64,000 nt of DNA from Mycobacterium kyorinense (GCF_002101735.1 NZ_LQPE01000003.1:19107-83106), one strand, 5' to 3'; shown: positions 20,501 through 29,313, numbered from the stretch's first letter. Notes: generated by a model not told the origin, from the sequence alone. Numbers and translations: made by a program.

Positions 20501-20517
20501 TGGTAATGTCATTACCA
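20501..20517. promoter_or_regulatory. 17-bp palindromic operator candidate
   Basis: The sequence TGGTAATGTCATTACCA is a perfect inverted repeat around a central T, placed 31 bases before the ATG of the amidohydrolase and 35 bases after the TetR-thioesterase stop. Its size and symmetry fit a TetR-dimer site. The core GTAATGTC-TTA is also seen in the degenerate operator at 43638-43656. Confidence 0.6.
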
Positions 20518-20548
20518 CTACCCTGGATCGCCGCTGCAAGGAGTAGCC

Positions 20549-21742
20549 ATGCCGTCTCGCGAACTGTCCTTTCCGGTGTTCGACGCTGACAATCACTTGT
20601 ACGAGCCGCAGGAGGCGCTCACCAAGTTCTTGCCGGACAACCGCAAGCACGTCATCGACTACGTGCAGGTCCGCGGTCGCACCAAGATCGTGGTCCGCGG
20701 CCACATCAGCGAGTACATCCCGAACCCGACCTTCGAGGTGGTGGCCCGTCCCGGCGCCCAGGAGGAGTACTTCCGGCACGGCAGCGGCGGCAAGAGCTTC
20801 CGCGAGATCATGGGCGAGCCGATGAAGGCGATTCCCGCCTTCCGCGAGCCGGGCCCACGGCTGGAGGTCATGGACGAGCTGGGCGTCGACTACGCGCTGA
20901 TGTTCCCGACGCTGGCCAGCCTGGTCGAAGAACGCATGAAGGACGACCCGGAGATGACCCACGACGTCATCCACGCGCTCAACCAATGGATGTACGAGAC
21001 TTGGTCGTTCAACTACAAGGACCGCATCTTCGCCACCCCGGTGATCACACTGCCCATCGTCGAGCGGGCCCTGGAAGAACTCGAGTGGTGTTTGGAGCGC
21101 GGCGCACGCACGGTGCTGGTCCGTCCCGCGCCGGTGCCCGGATACAAGGGCACCCGCTCGTTCGGATTGGAGGAGTTCGACCCGTTCTGGCAGGCCTGCA
21201 TCAAGGCCGGCATCCCCGTGTCGATGCACGCATCCGACAGTGGCTACGCCGAATTCGCCAACGCGTGGGAGCCCGGCGACGAGTTCCTGCCGTTCAGGCC
21301 GACCGCGTTCCGCATGCTGGTGATTGGCCACCGCCCGATCGAGGACGCGCTGGGCGCGTTGATCTGCCACGGTGCGTTGTCGCGCAATCCGGAGCTGCGA
21401 ATCCTGTCCATCGAGAACGGCGCCGAGTGGGTGCCCCACCTGTTCAAGGCGCTCAAGGGCGTCTACAAGAAGATGCCCAACGCATTCAGCGAGGATCCCA
21501 TCGAGGCCTTCAAGCGGTGCATCTACATAAGCCCGTTCTGGGAGGACAACTTCGTCGAGATCGTCAAGATGGTGGGCTCCGACCGGGTGGTGTTCGGCTC
21601 GGACTGGCCGCACCCTGAGGGGCTGGCCGACCCGCTGACGTTTGTCGACGAGCTCAAGGACCTTGACCAGGACGACGTGGAAAAGATCATGGGCGGCAAC
21701 ATGATGGAGTTGATGAAGGTCGCCAAACCAGTCAGCGCCTAA
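20549..21742 (+). CDS. Amidohydrolase-family metal-dependent hydrolase (Amidohydro_2)
   Basis: A 397-residue TIM-barrel protein of the Amidohydro_2 (PF04909) type, the group with ACMSD-like decarboxylases and hydrolases. The N-terminal VFDADNHLYEP replaces the classical HxH metal site, and MHASDSGYAEF and FGSDWPHPEGL carry further likely ligands (histidine and the conserved SDWPH aspartate). It is homologous along its length to the protein at 58299-59501. An AAGGAG site lies before the ATG. It stands downstream of the TetR-thioesterase fusion, probably under its control. The actual reaction is unknown. Confidence 0.87.
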   Translation: MPSRELSFPVFDADNHLYEPQEALTKFLPDNRKHVIDYVQVRGRTKIVVRGHISEYIPNPTFEVVARPGAQEEYFRHGSGGKSFREIMGEPMKAIPAFREPGPRLEVMDELGVDYALMFPTLASLVEERMKDDPEMTHDVIHALNQWMYETWSFNYKDRIFATPVITLPIVERALEELEWCLERGARTVLVRPAPVPGYKGTRSFGLEEFDPFWQACIKAGIPVSMHASDSGYAEFANAWEPGDEFLPFRPTAFRMLVIGHRPIEDALGALICHGALSRNPELRILSIENGAEWVPHLFKALKGVYKKMPNAFSEDPIEAFKRCIYISPFWEDNFVEIVKMVGSDRVVFGSDWPHPEGLADPLTFVDELKDLDQDDVEKIMGGNMMELMKVAKPVSA

Positions 21743-21764
21743 GCACGAGCGAGACGAAAACGAG

Positions 21765-22589
21765 CTAGCCGAACTCCAGTAACGTCAGCGTCGGACGCAG
21801 TGCGGCCAGGGCACGAATCCGATAGGACATTGACAGCAGTGAGTTGAACACGCGCCCGCGGCCAGGCGGACAATGCAGATCACGCGCTGAGCGGACTCCA
21901 GGCACCCTGCTGACCAGGCTCGCGGCCTCTGTGACTGACATGCTGAACGGCATCGGCGGCATCTTGTAGCGCAACGAGCTCCAATGCCCGCGTCGGGTAA
22001 ACCACGAGAACGCCGCCGGAGGCAGGTCGAATAGCATTTGGCCGCCGGGAAACCTCTTGGCGCACTCCCCGATCAGCGACAGCGCCTCCTCGGGCTGCAG
22101 GTACATCAGCAGGCCCTCGGCGGTGACGAACACTCCGCTTGACGGGTCCACACGGTCTGCCCAGCTGAAGTCCAGCGCCGACTGGGCGCACACCGAGATT
22201 CGGGGCGATTCCGGCAGCAGCCGGGTGCGAAGGTCGACCACCGACGGCAAATCGACTGTCAGCCAACGGAATTGCCCATCCGGGATCGCAGCCTCCAACC
22301 GCCAGAAACTGGTTTGCAGGCCCTCGGCCAGCGCGACCACCGTCGCCGACGGATGCTTGTTCAGATAGCTGCGGGTGTGGATGTCGAAGGCCAATGCTCG
22401 CAGCGCGATGCCCTGGTGCGGCCGGCCGAACTTTGCGAAATCGAAGTCGATCGAGTCCGCCAGCGAAACCGCCACCGGGTCGTCGATGACAGCGTCGGCG
22501 CGGCGAGCCTCCCCGGCGCGCGCATGCAGCGTCAGAAGCGCGGTCTCGGAAACACCGTTGAGGCTAGGGGTCAGCTTGGCGAGGCTCAT
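21765..22589 (-). CDS. Leucine carboxyl methyltransferase-family O-methyltransferase
   Basis: A 274-residue SAM-dependent methyltransferase of the PPM1/LCM family that is expanded in mycobacteria. Family marks are the N-terminal ARAGEARRADAVIDDP segment, ALAEGLQTSFWR (in place of the SAM glycine motif), WLTVDLPSVVDLR and VFVTAEGLLMYLQPEEA. The ATG at 22589 was chosen because upstream sequence in frame up to 22940 has no family similarity. It converges on the amidohydrolase gene with 22 bases between the stops. The methyl acceptor is unknown. Confidence 0.85.
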   Translation of the reverse strand: MSLAKLTPSLNGVSETALLTLHARAGEARRADAVIDDPVAVSLADSIDFDFAKFGRPHQGIALRALAFDIHTRSYLNKHPSATVVALAEGLQTSFWRLEAAIPDGQFRWLTVDLPSVVDLRTRLLPESPRISVCAQSALDFSWADRVDPSSGVFVTAEGLLMYLQPEEALSLIGECAKRFPGGQMLFDLPPAAFSWFTRRGHWSSLRYKMPPMPFSMSVTEAASLVSRVPGVRSARDLHCPPGRGRVFNSLLSMSYRIRALAALRPTLTLLEFG

Positions 22590-22948
22590 CGACGCTGACC
22601 CTACCTGCCGCGGGTCACCGCAAAACGGTTTTGGCCAGCGTACGCAGGTTGCGGGTGGTGGCGGCGACTCGTAGCACTTCATGCCCATCGCCTTGCCAAC
22701 AGGGCTGTGCAGGGTGTCGCCGTTGGGCACCGGCCAGTAAAGGACGGCGTCACCCTGCGCGACCTTCTCGGCCACTCGGTCGGGGCGCCGCCTGCTCGTC
22801 GAGCACGTCGGTGTCAGCCGCCAGCGCGACATCGGAGTGACCCCTCCAATTCGGGGCTCGAACGGGTAGGTCATCAACGACGGCGAGCACCCGCCTGTCA
22901 ACGCGGTGCACAGCCCCCGCCCGTCGACGCGAGCGGACAACCGCCCGG
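22590..22948. other. 359-base gap with possible decayed reading frame
   Basis: No intact gene is seen. On the minus strand two frames give protein-like pieces (VLAVVDDLPVRAPNWRG near 22890-22840 and EVLRVAATTRNLRTLAK near 22690-22630, the latter ending at a stop near 22620), as if a short gene had been broken by small deletions. I do not recognise the family, and the signal is weak. It also carries the upstream region of the methyltransferase gene. Confidence 0.3.
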
Positions 22949-24190
22949 TTACCGTCGGACGTCTTTGAACGGCACGTCGCGGTCGGCAGCGTACTCGCGC
23001 GGGAAGTTCAGCACCCGTTCGCCAATTACGTTGCGCGCCATCTCCGTTGTGCCGCCACCCATGCAGACCGTCTGCCGCGCGAGATACCGCAGCCCGGTCT
23101 CCAGGCCCTTCCCTGGCTCGCCGACCACCCCGGTCGATCCGGTGATCGCCAAACCGGTGTCCATATCCAATGTCACTGTCTCGGCGTGGAAGAGCCGAAT
23201 AAGCGTGCCACCCGCGGGTGGCAGGGTGCCGTCGCGCACGCTGCAGTAGACGTGGTCGGACAACTGGTCGCTGACCGCGCGGTGGACCAGCACCCGCCCG
23301 GCCATCTCCCGCACCCGCTCGTTGCCTGCCTGCCCGGTCTTCTCGACGAGCGCGACATAATCCACCGGTGTCGACCGGCCACCCTCACTGCCTGTGCCGC
23401 TGGCGAATTCGGAGCTTTGCCCCACCGCGCGGCGCTCATGGTAGAGCTGGCGCGACGCCACCGCCCACCCCTTGTTGACCTCGCCGACGACCGCGTCGTC
23501 GCCGACGTCCACATTGTCGAGAAACTCTTCGCAGAACTCAGTCGAGCCGTTGAGTTGAGTGATGCGCCGCAACGTGATTCCGGGATGGGCGATCGGCACC
23601 AAGAACATGGTCAGCCCGTCGTGCTTGGGCACATCCCAGTTGGTGCGGGCCAAACACAGCCCGTAGTCGGCGGCAAAGGCACTGGTGCTCCACGTCTTTG
23701 CGCCGTTGATCACCCAGCGATCGCCCTTCCGGTCGGCGCGGGTCAGCACACCGGCAAGATCCGATCCACCGCTCGGTTCACTCAGCAGCTGCACCAGCAC
23801 CTCGTCGCCGCGCAGCGCCGCTGAAATGTGACGCTTCTTTTGCTCCTCGCTGCCGGTGTCGAGCAGTGTCGCGCAACAGATCGTGAACGTCGGCGTGTTG
23901 AGGATCAGCGGCATCTCGTAGTTGGCGCTCTCCTCGTCGAACGCCTTCTGGTACTCGTAATCCAGCCCTAACCCGCCATATTCGCGGGGAAAGCAGATAC
24001 CGGCGAAACCGCCTTCGTAGAGCCGCTTTTGCAGCTCTCGGGCCCGCCGCCAGCTGCGTTCGTCGTCGCGGTGCGCGGCCGGCGGGCACGCGGGATCGAT
24101 GCGCGGCATGTTCTCGGCCAGCCAGGCCCGGGCCCGGGCGCGGAACTGGTCGACCGACTCGACGGTCGGGGTGACTTTGACGTCGGTCAT
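22949..24190 (-). CDS. Acyl-CoA dehydrogenase (catalytic-glutamate subunit of a pair)
   Basis: A 413-residue FAD-dependent acyl-CoA dehydrogenase. The FAD/substrate segment SEPSGGSDLAG is near residue 140, and the C-terminal GGGTTEMARNVIGERVL carries the glutamate expected to take the alpha proton. The start at 24190 shares one base with the stop of the partner gene (TGATG). Paired adjacent genes, one with this motif and one without, are typical of the alpha2-beta2 FadE enzymes that act on steroid- or side-chain CoA esters. The longer open frame to 24607 lies in the partner gene and is rejected. Confidence 0.92.
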   Translation of the reverse strand: MTDVKVTPTVESVDQFRARARAWLAENMPRIDPACPPAAHRDDERSWRRARELQKRLYEGGFAGICFPREYGGLGLDYEYQKAFDEESANYEMPLILNTPTFTICCATLLDTGSEEQKKRHISAALRGDEVLVQLLSEPSGGSDLAGVLTRADRKGDRWVINGAKTWSTSAFAADYGLCLARTNWDVPKHDGLTMFLVPIAHPGITLRRITQLNGSTEFCEEFLDNVDVGDDAVVGEVNKGWAVASRQLYHERRAVGQSSEFASGTGSEGGRSTPVDYVALVEKTGQAGNERVREMAGRVLVHRAVSDQLSDHVYCSVRDGTLPPAGGTLIRLFHAETVTLDMDTGLAITGSTGVVGEPGKGLETGLRYLARQTVCMGGGTTEMARNVIGERVLNFPREYAADRDVPFKDVRR

Positions 24191-25323
24191 CAGGCCGACC
24201 TCGACCCTTCCTTCCAGGCGTACACCGCCAGGTTGTGTTCTTCGGGTGTGCCGAACATGGAGCGGTACAACGCAACTCGACGCAGATACAGGTGCAGGTC
24301 GTGCTCCCAGGTGACGCCGATCCCGCCGTGCATCTGCACGCAGCCCTGCACGATTTGCGGCGACATCTCCCCGACGTAGGACTTGGCGATGGTGGCCGAC
24401 AGCCCGGCTTCGGGTGAGCGAGCGGCGATGGATGCGACAGCCGCGCTCGTCGTCGCCCGGCACGCCTCCAACCACATCTTCATATCGGCGAAGCGATGTT
24501 TGAGCGCTTGGTAGGACGCCAGCGGACGGCCGAAGGTGTGCCGGTCCAGCGCCCACTGCACGGTGAAGTCGAACACCGTCTGCAAGATCCCCACCACTTC
24601 GGCGCACTGCAGGACCTGCGCGATCTGGCTTTGCCGCTCGATCAGTGCAGCGGTTTCGGCAGCACTGCCGACCGCGGCCTCAACATGTACCCCGTCGAAT
24701 CGCACCCGGGCGTACTGCTTGACCAAATCGATCGACTGCTGCGGCTCGATGCTCACCCCGGGCGCGTTCTTTGGCACCAGGAACTGGCGCACACCGTCGT
24801 CGCTTCGCGCGACCACCAACAGCAGATCGCTCTGGGCGCCCGCCTCCACGCGGTCTTTGACACCCTCGATGCGGTAGCCGGAACCTGTGGCGGTGGCGGT
24901 CACCGACGGCAGGTGCGGGGCCCAACCCTGACCCGGCTCATAGACGGCCCAGGACGCTACGGTCTCCGCGGAAATCAGCGATTCGATCGTCGCAGCATGG
25001 GTTTCGGGCTCGGCGCACTCCACCAGCCCGGCCAGCACCACGCTCACCGGGTAGAGCGGCCCCGGAGCGACGGTCTTGCCGAGCAACTCGGCGACCATGG
25101 CCAGGTCCGCGACGCCGCTTCCCGAGACGCTGCCCCCGCCCAGTTCCTCGGGGACAAGCAATCCTGTCCAGCCCAGCTCGGCGGCGCGTCGCCACCAGCC
25201 TCGGTCGAACGAGATACCCGCGGCATGCAGCTCACGCACCCGGCTCAGCGGCACCTCTTTTTGAAGAAATGCTTGGGTGGTGGAGGCAAAGAGTATCTTT
25301 TCGGGGGAATCGACGGCAGTCAT
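24190..25323 (-). CDS. Acyl-CoA dehydrogenase (partner subunit)
   Basis: A 377-residue acyl-CoA dehydrogenase-fold protein. LGWTGLLVPEELGGG and the C-terminal QMHGGIGVTWEHDLHLYLRR are conserved, but the GGTxE motif of the active subunit is absent, so it probably serves as the second subunit of a heterotetramer with the following gene product. The ATG at 25323 (MTAVDSPEKILF) matches the family's N-terminus. Upstream, 164 bases separate it from the TnpB gene; they include AACAGTA at 25404-25410, one half-site of the motif repeated in the catabolic cluster to the right. Confidence 0.9.
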   Translation of the reverse strand: MTAVDSPEKILFASTTQAFLQKEVPLSRVRELHAAGISFDRGWWRRAAELGWTGLLVPEELGGGSVSGSGVADLAMVAELLGKTVAPGPLYPVSVVLAGLVECAEPETHAATIESLISAETVASWAVYEPGQGWAPHLPSVTATATGSGYRIEGVKDRVEAGAQSDLLLVVARSDDGVRQFLVPKNAPGVSIEPQQSIDLVKQYARVRFDGVHVEAAVGSAAETAALIERQSQIAQVLQCAEVVGILQTVFDFTVQWALDRHTFGRPLASYQALKHRFADMKMWLEACRATTSAAVASIAARSPEAGLSATIAKSYVGEMSPQIVQGCVQMHGGIGVTWEHDLHLYLRRVALYRSMFGTPEEHNLAVYAWKEGSRSA

Positions 25324-25487
25324 GGTCCTGGCTACGGCCTTCCTTCGCCGATCGGTCCCAGTCGGGGGTTCGCTGGTCCTCCGATGGTAGCAATGAGCAA
25401 TACAACAGTAAGACATACCGGAGTTCGATCGATATTGACGTCCTCCCCAGACTGGAGTCTGCGGATTCCAACCCGGTCCCACCTAAC

Positions 25488-26420
25488 TTATGCAGCAGGA
25501 GAGCTGAGTTGAGGTTCACAGTTCACAGACCGCCTAACGGCGAAGTCTCCCTGTGCTGGTACCGCCCGCCCAGCGGCGATGTTGCGAGCCGCGTTCACGT
25601 CGGCGTTGCACGGCCCCGCTTTGCAGGCCACGCACGCGAAGACCGCTTGGCTCTTGCGGTTTTCGGGTGCGATATGTCCGCAGGCGGAGCATCGTTGCGA
25701 CGTGTGCGCGGCCGGGACCCGTTGGAGGCGTCCCGCAGCTTTGTAATCAAGCCGGGCAACCAGCCAGCCCCACCCTTGACGATGGATTGCGCAGTTGAGG
25801 CCCCGTTTCTGCGCGACGCAGACACCTGGTTGCTCAGGCGTGCCGCGCGCAGAGCGGGTCATCGCCCGCACATTGAGGTTCTCCACTCGAATGGTGTCGA
25901 ACCGGCGGGCAAGGTCGGTGCTTGTCTTTTCCACCCAGTCGCGTCGCCGGTCGGTTTCGCGGGCTTTGAGTTTGGCGATCGACAGTTTGGTGCGCGCTCG
26001 GCGGTTGGAGCCGGGCTGGGCGCGCGCGAGCCGTTGCTGCAGGCGCCGCAGCCGGGCCTGTTCACCCGGCGTCAGGCTGGGGGTGTGCAGCAGCTCTCCG
26101 GTGGACAGTGCAGCCGAGACCGTTACGCCGCGGTCGATGCCGACAACGCTGCCATCGCCGGCAAAGAAGTTCTGCATGGCTTGGGCGAAGTCGCGCAGCG
26201 CTTGTTGCTGCACAGTCTGCGATCCTGCCGCCAACCATTCGTATTCGGCGCGGATCTCGGTCAGCTGTGCCGACTGCTCTTTGTACCGCGGGGCGCGCCG
26301 TCCGGGCTGCCACATTTGTTGCTGCTCGACGGCGAGGTTCCAGACGAACCGGGCATGGCGGCAATGCTCCACCAACACCACCTCTTGGGCAGGTGTGGGC
26401 AACAACCGGAATCGAGACAT
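25488..26420 (-). CDS. tnpB: IS200/IS605-type TnpB (RuvC-like RNA-guided nuclease), internally shortened
   Basis: A 310-residue OrfB/TnpB protein. The split RuvC residues are present: D96 in GIDRGV, E180 in RVENLNVRAM and D274 in NADVNAARN, with a zinc finger C244/C247/C263/C266 between the last two. Between QNFFAG (residue 88) and the first RuvC strand only a few residues remain, whereas full-length TnpB has roughly 60-80 more residues there, so part of the DNA/RNA-binding wedge region is missing. No tnpA gene is adjacent. The insertion sits between the divergent acyl-CoA dehydrogenase and Mce-associated genes. The guide RNA of such elements normally overlaps the 3' end of tnpB, here about 25350-25650. 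Confidence 0.88.
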   Translation of the reverse strand: MSRFRLLPTPAQEVVLVEHCRHARFVWNLAVEQQQMWQPGRRAPRYKEQSAQLTEIRAEYEWLAAGSQTVQQQALRDFAQAMQNFFAGDGSVVGIDRGVTVSAALSTGELLHTPSLTPGEQARLRRLQQRLARAQPGSNRRARTKLSIAKLKARETDRRRDWVEKTSTDLARRFDTIRVENLNVRAMTRSARGTPEQPGVCVAQKRGLNCAIHRQGWGWLVARLDYKAAGRLQRVPAAHTSQRCSACGHIAPENRKSQAVFACVACKAGPCNADVNAARNIAAGRAVPAQGDFAVRRSVNCEPQLSSPAA

Positions 26421-26559
26421 ACCCGTAAGCTAGCCACCACCACCGACACCACTAGGGATCGCACTCCGGCGCAGACCGGGATCGGCGTTCCTCCCTGGCA
26501 CAAATGCCTGGGGTTTCCCGGCCGAGGATGTCCGATGACGACGAGAAGCTGTGGCCGCG

Positions 26560-27267
26560 ATGGCTGACACCGAAAAACAACCGGCGCAGGCTGACGACGC
26601 CAAGACGAAAGAGGACGCCCTCGCGCTGGCCGAGCAGGCCGAGGCCGAAGCCGCCGAAGCCGAAGCGCTGGCCGCCGCGGCGCGCGCCCGGGCGCGGGCC
26701 ATTCGACTGCGCCGCGAGGCCGAGGCCGAAGCTAAGGCCGAGACACCGGCCGAAGCCCCAGCCGAGGACACCGAGGCCGAGACGACCGAAACCGACGACG
26801 CCGCCCCCGAGCCGGCCGAACCCGCCGAGTCGCCTACTGCTACAGCGCCGCCCCGACGGTGGGCACGCATCACAGCCAGGGCGCTGGCTGTCGCCGCGAT
26901 CATTGCGATCTGCGGTCTGCTCGGCGCCAGCGGATACATGATGTGGCACCACCACACCGTCGTTGCGCAACGGCAGCGGGATGCAGCGTTTGTCGCGGCG
27001 GCCCGGCAAGGCGTGGTCAACATGATGTCGCTGGACTTCCATAAAGCCAAGGAGGACGTCCAGCGGGTCATCGACAGCTCCACCGGCGAATTCCGTGACG
27101 ACTTCCAAAAGCGCGCCGCCGATTTCACCTCGGTCGTCGAGCAGTCCAAGGTCGTCACCGAAGGTACGGCAAAGACAACCGGGATCGAATCGACGGGTAA
27201 GGATTCCGCGGTCGTCCTGGTGCTGGCCAACGAACGCGTCACGAATTCCGCTGGCGCCAAAGAATAA
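26560..27267 (+). CDS. Mce-associated membrane protein, truncated by a premature stop
   Basis: About 235 residues. A long acidic, alanine-glutamate-rich N-terminal region (predicted coiled coil, about 20-105) is followed by one transmembrane helix ([19 protein letters not shown]) and a periplasmic NTF2-like domain ([30 protein letters not shown]). Such orphan Mce-associated (OMAM-type) proteins stabilise Mce lipid importers. The frame stops with TAA at 27265, but the same frame continues after it with coding-like text (FRLRVTVARDGDQIKMSKVEFVL) to a TGA at 27346-27348 that overlaps the next gene's GTG start. The original gene therefore ended at 27348, and the last strands are lost. An alternative GTG start is at 26551. 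Confidence 0.82.
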   Translation: MADTEKQPAQADDAKTKEDALALAEQAEAEAAEAEALAAAARARARAIRLRREAEAEAKAETPAEAPAEDTEAETTETDDAAPEPAEPAESPTATAPPRRWARITARALAVAAIIAICGLLGASGYMMWHHHTVVAQRQRDAAFVAAARQGVVNMMSLDFHKAKEDVQRVIDSSTGEFRDDFQKRAADFTSVVEQSKVVTEGTAKTTGIESTGKDSAVVLVLANERVTNSAGAKE

Positions 27268-27344
27268 CCGCGGTCGTTCCGGTTGCGGGTCACCGTGGCC
27301 CGCGACGGCGATCAGATCAAGATGTCGAAAGTCGAGTTCGTGCT

Positions 27345-27971
27345 GTGAACGTGGACGACAAGACCGAGACAGAAAACGCCGACGAGACGCGCGACGTCGA
27401 GCCCACCGAAGGTGTGGAGATCGACAAAGCCGCCGAGACCGACCAGGCGTCGCAGCCGCAGACCACAAGCCGCGGCAAGATCACGCTGCGGCTCAAAGTC
27501 GTTCCGGTCGTGTTGGTCCTGTTGCTGCTGGCCTCCGGCGGGCTGGCGGCATGGCTGTATTTCAAGCAGTACCGGCCCGACGAGCAGACCGACCACGCCG
27601 CCGCGCAGGCGGCGGTCAACGCCGCAAAAGACGGCACCGTTGCGCTGCTCTCCTACAAACCAGACACCCTCGACCAGGATTTCGCGGCCGCCAAGTCACA
27701 CCTCACCGGCGACTTCCTGAACTACTACGACGAATTCACCCGGCAGATCGTGACCCCGGCCGCCAAGGAGAAAGCGGTGACCACCGCCGCCCAGGTCGTG
27801 CAGGCAGCGGTGACGGAAATACACCCGAACTCGGCGGTCGTGCTGGTCTTCGTCAACCAGAGCACCGTCAGCAAGGACAGGCCCGACCCGTCGATGGCTG
27901 CCAGCAGCGTGCTGGTGTCGATGACCAAAGTCGACGGCAAGTGGCTGATCACGAAATTCGAACCAGTCTAA
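27345..27971 (+). CDS. Mce-associated membrane protein
   Basis: A 208-residue bitopic membrane protein: an acidic N-terminal tail (about 1-40), one transmembrane segment (VVPVVLVLLLLASGGLAAWLYF, about 51-72), then a periplasmic NTF2-like domain (VNAAKDGTVALLSYKPDTL, FLNYYDEFTRQIVTPAA, WLITKFEPV). The GTG start at 27345 overlaps the ancestral stop of the preceding gene (GTGA). No mce genes are nearby, so the pair probably works with an Mce complex encoded elsewhere. Function is inferred from the OMAM family. Confidence 0.85.
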   Translation: MNVDDKTETENADETRDVEPTEGVEIDKAAETDQASQPQTTSRGKITLRLKVVPVVLVLLLLASGGLAAWLYFKQYRPDEQTDHAAAQAAVNAAKDGTVALLSYKPDTLDQDFAAAKSHLTGDFLNYYDEFTRQIVTPAAKEKAVTTAAQVVQAAVTEIHPNSAVVLVFVNQSTVSKDRPDPSMAASSVLVSMTKVDGKWLITKFEPV

Positions 27972-28052
27972 TAAGCCAGCTCTGAATTCCCGGCCGCGGC
28001 AAGGACTTCGGCCATGCTTCGACGTGCCGCACGGCCGTCGTTGGGCTACGTT

Positions 28053-28072
28053 GCTATTTATACTATGATAGC
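28053..28072. promoter_or_regulatory. Inverted repeat in the P450-ADH promoter
   Basis: GCTAT and ATAGC flank a 10-base A+T-rich centre (ttatactatg) about 47 bases before the P450 start. The centre also contains a -10-like tatact. It may be the promoter or operator of the P450-alcohol dehydrogenase operon. It does not match the 19-bp motif of the right-hand cluster. Confidence 0.35.
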
Positions 28073-28119
28073 GATGTTCGGTCCTGCTGGACCCCACCGG
28101 CTGCTCAGGAAGGATGCTG

Positions 28120-29313
28120 ATGGCAATCAGCACCGTTACTCTCGACTTCACCGGCCAAACCAGCCCCTATCCGTTCTTCGAGTACAAGCGGCGCACCGAA
28201 CCGGTCTGGCATGGTTCACTCACTGACCAGTCGCAGCTACCGGACGAGCTCAAGCCCACCGACGAATGGGTGTTGTTCGGCTACGACGACGTCTTCCACG
28301 CTTTCCGCGACGACCGGGTCTTCAGCTCGCACGGCTACGACCAGACCATCGGCCTGGTGATCGGGCACACGATCCTGGCAATGGGCGGCAAGGAGCATCA
28401 CGATCACCGCAACTTGGTGGCCAAGGCATTTCGCGCCACCGCGCTGGAGCGCTGGGAACCGGCCGTGATCGGGCCGGTCTGCAATCAGCTGGTCGACGAG
28501 ATCAAGCACGACGGCGCAGCCGATTTGGTCCAGGCCGTCACGTTCGAATTCCCCACCCGCGTGGCCGCGACGCTGCTCGGGCTGCCGCGCGAAGACCTCG
28601 ACCTGTTCCGCCGGTTGTCGTTCGACCTCATCTCGATCCCGGTCGACATCGAGGCCGGGCTCAAGGCGTCGATCGACCTCTACGACTACTTCCTCGACCA
28701 GGTCGAGCAACGACGGCGCAAACTCACCGACGACATCATCGGCGACCTGGTCAGCGCCGAAATCGACGGCGAGAAGCTGACCGACGACGCCATCATCTCC
28801 TTTCTGCGGCTGCTGTTGCCCGCTGGCCTGGAAACCACCTATCGTTCGTCGGGAAACCTGCTGTATCTCTTGTTGACCCATCCCGAGCAGTTGGCGATGG
28901 TCTACCGGGACCGCAGCCTGATCCCCGCGGCGATCGAAGAGGGACTGCGGTATGAAACACCGCTGACCAATGTCCCGCGCACCACCACCGAAGACGTCGA
29001 AATCGGCGGGCAGACAATCCCTTCCGGGGCGCAGGTCGATTTGTGCATGGGATCGGCCAACCGTGACGAAAGCCGTTGGATTGATCCCAACACCTTCGAC
29101 ATCCTCCGGCCCCGGCAGGCGCACCTGGCTTTCGCCGGCGGTATCCACATGTGCCTCGGCATGCACCTGGCCCGGCTGGAAACCCGGATCATGTTGAACA
29201 GTTTGTTCGACCGGGTCGCGAGTCTGGAGCTGACGCCCGACGACGCCAAGATCGTCGGCCTCACGTTCCGCTCCCCCAACAAACTTCGGGTCACCTTCAC
29301 ACCGGTGTCATGA
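28120..29313 (+). CDS. Cytochrome P450 monooxygenase
   Basis: A 397-residue soluble bacterial P450. The heme-ligand loop is FAGGIHMCLGMHLARLETR, with the cysteine near residue 345. The I-helix segment LLPAGLETTYRSSGN carries a modified oxygen-activation motif (AGLETT), and EEGLRYETPL is the ExxR helix. It is paralogous to the P450 at 49960-51168, with the same rare AGLETTYRSSGN I-helix. The ATG at 28120 was preferred to the one at 28114 because AGGAAGG ends 6 bases before it. Stop and next start overlap (ATGA), so the product alcohol is likely passed to the dehydrogenase encoded next. Confidence 0.93.
   Translation: MAISTVTLDFTGQTSPYPFFEYKRRTEPVWHGSLTDQSQLPDELKPTDEWVLFGYDDVFHAFRDDRVFSSHGYDQTIGLVIGHTILAMGGKEHHDHRNLVAKAFRATALERWEPAVIGPVCNQLVDEIKHDGAADLVQAVTFEFPTRVAATLLGLPREDLDLFRRLSFDLISIPVDIEAGLKASIDLYDYFLDQVEQRRRKLTDDIIGDLVSAEIDGEKLTDDAIISFLRLLLPAGLETTYRSSGNLLYLLLTHPEQLAMVYRDRSLIPAAIEEGLRYETPLTNVPRTTTEDVEIGGQTIPSGAQVDLCMGSANRDESRWIDPNTFDILRPRQAHLAFAGGIHMCLGMHLARLETRIMLNSLFDRVASLELTPDDAKIVGLTFRSPNKLRVTFTPVS

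Noticed and set aside
22590..22940. N-terminal extension of the leucine carboxyl methyltransferase-like gene
   Set aside because: The extra 117 codons are cysteine- and proline-rich with no family match; the ATG at 22589 gives the usual family length.
27095..27985. Arginine-rich plus-strand frame across both Mce-associated genes
   Set aside because: It is a shifted-frame shadow typical of high-G+C DNA; the two membrane proteins are in other frames.
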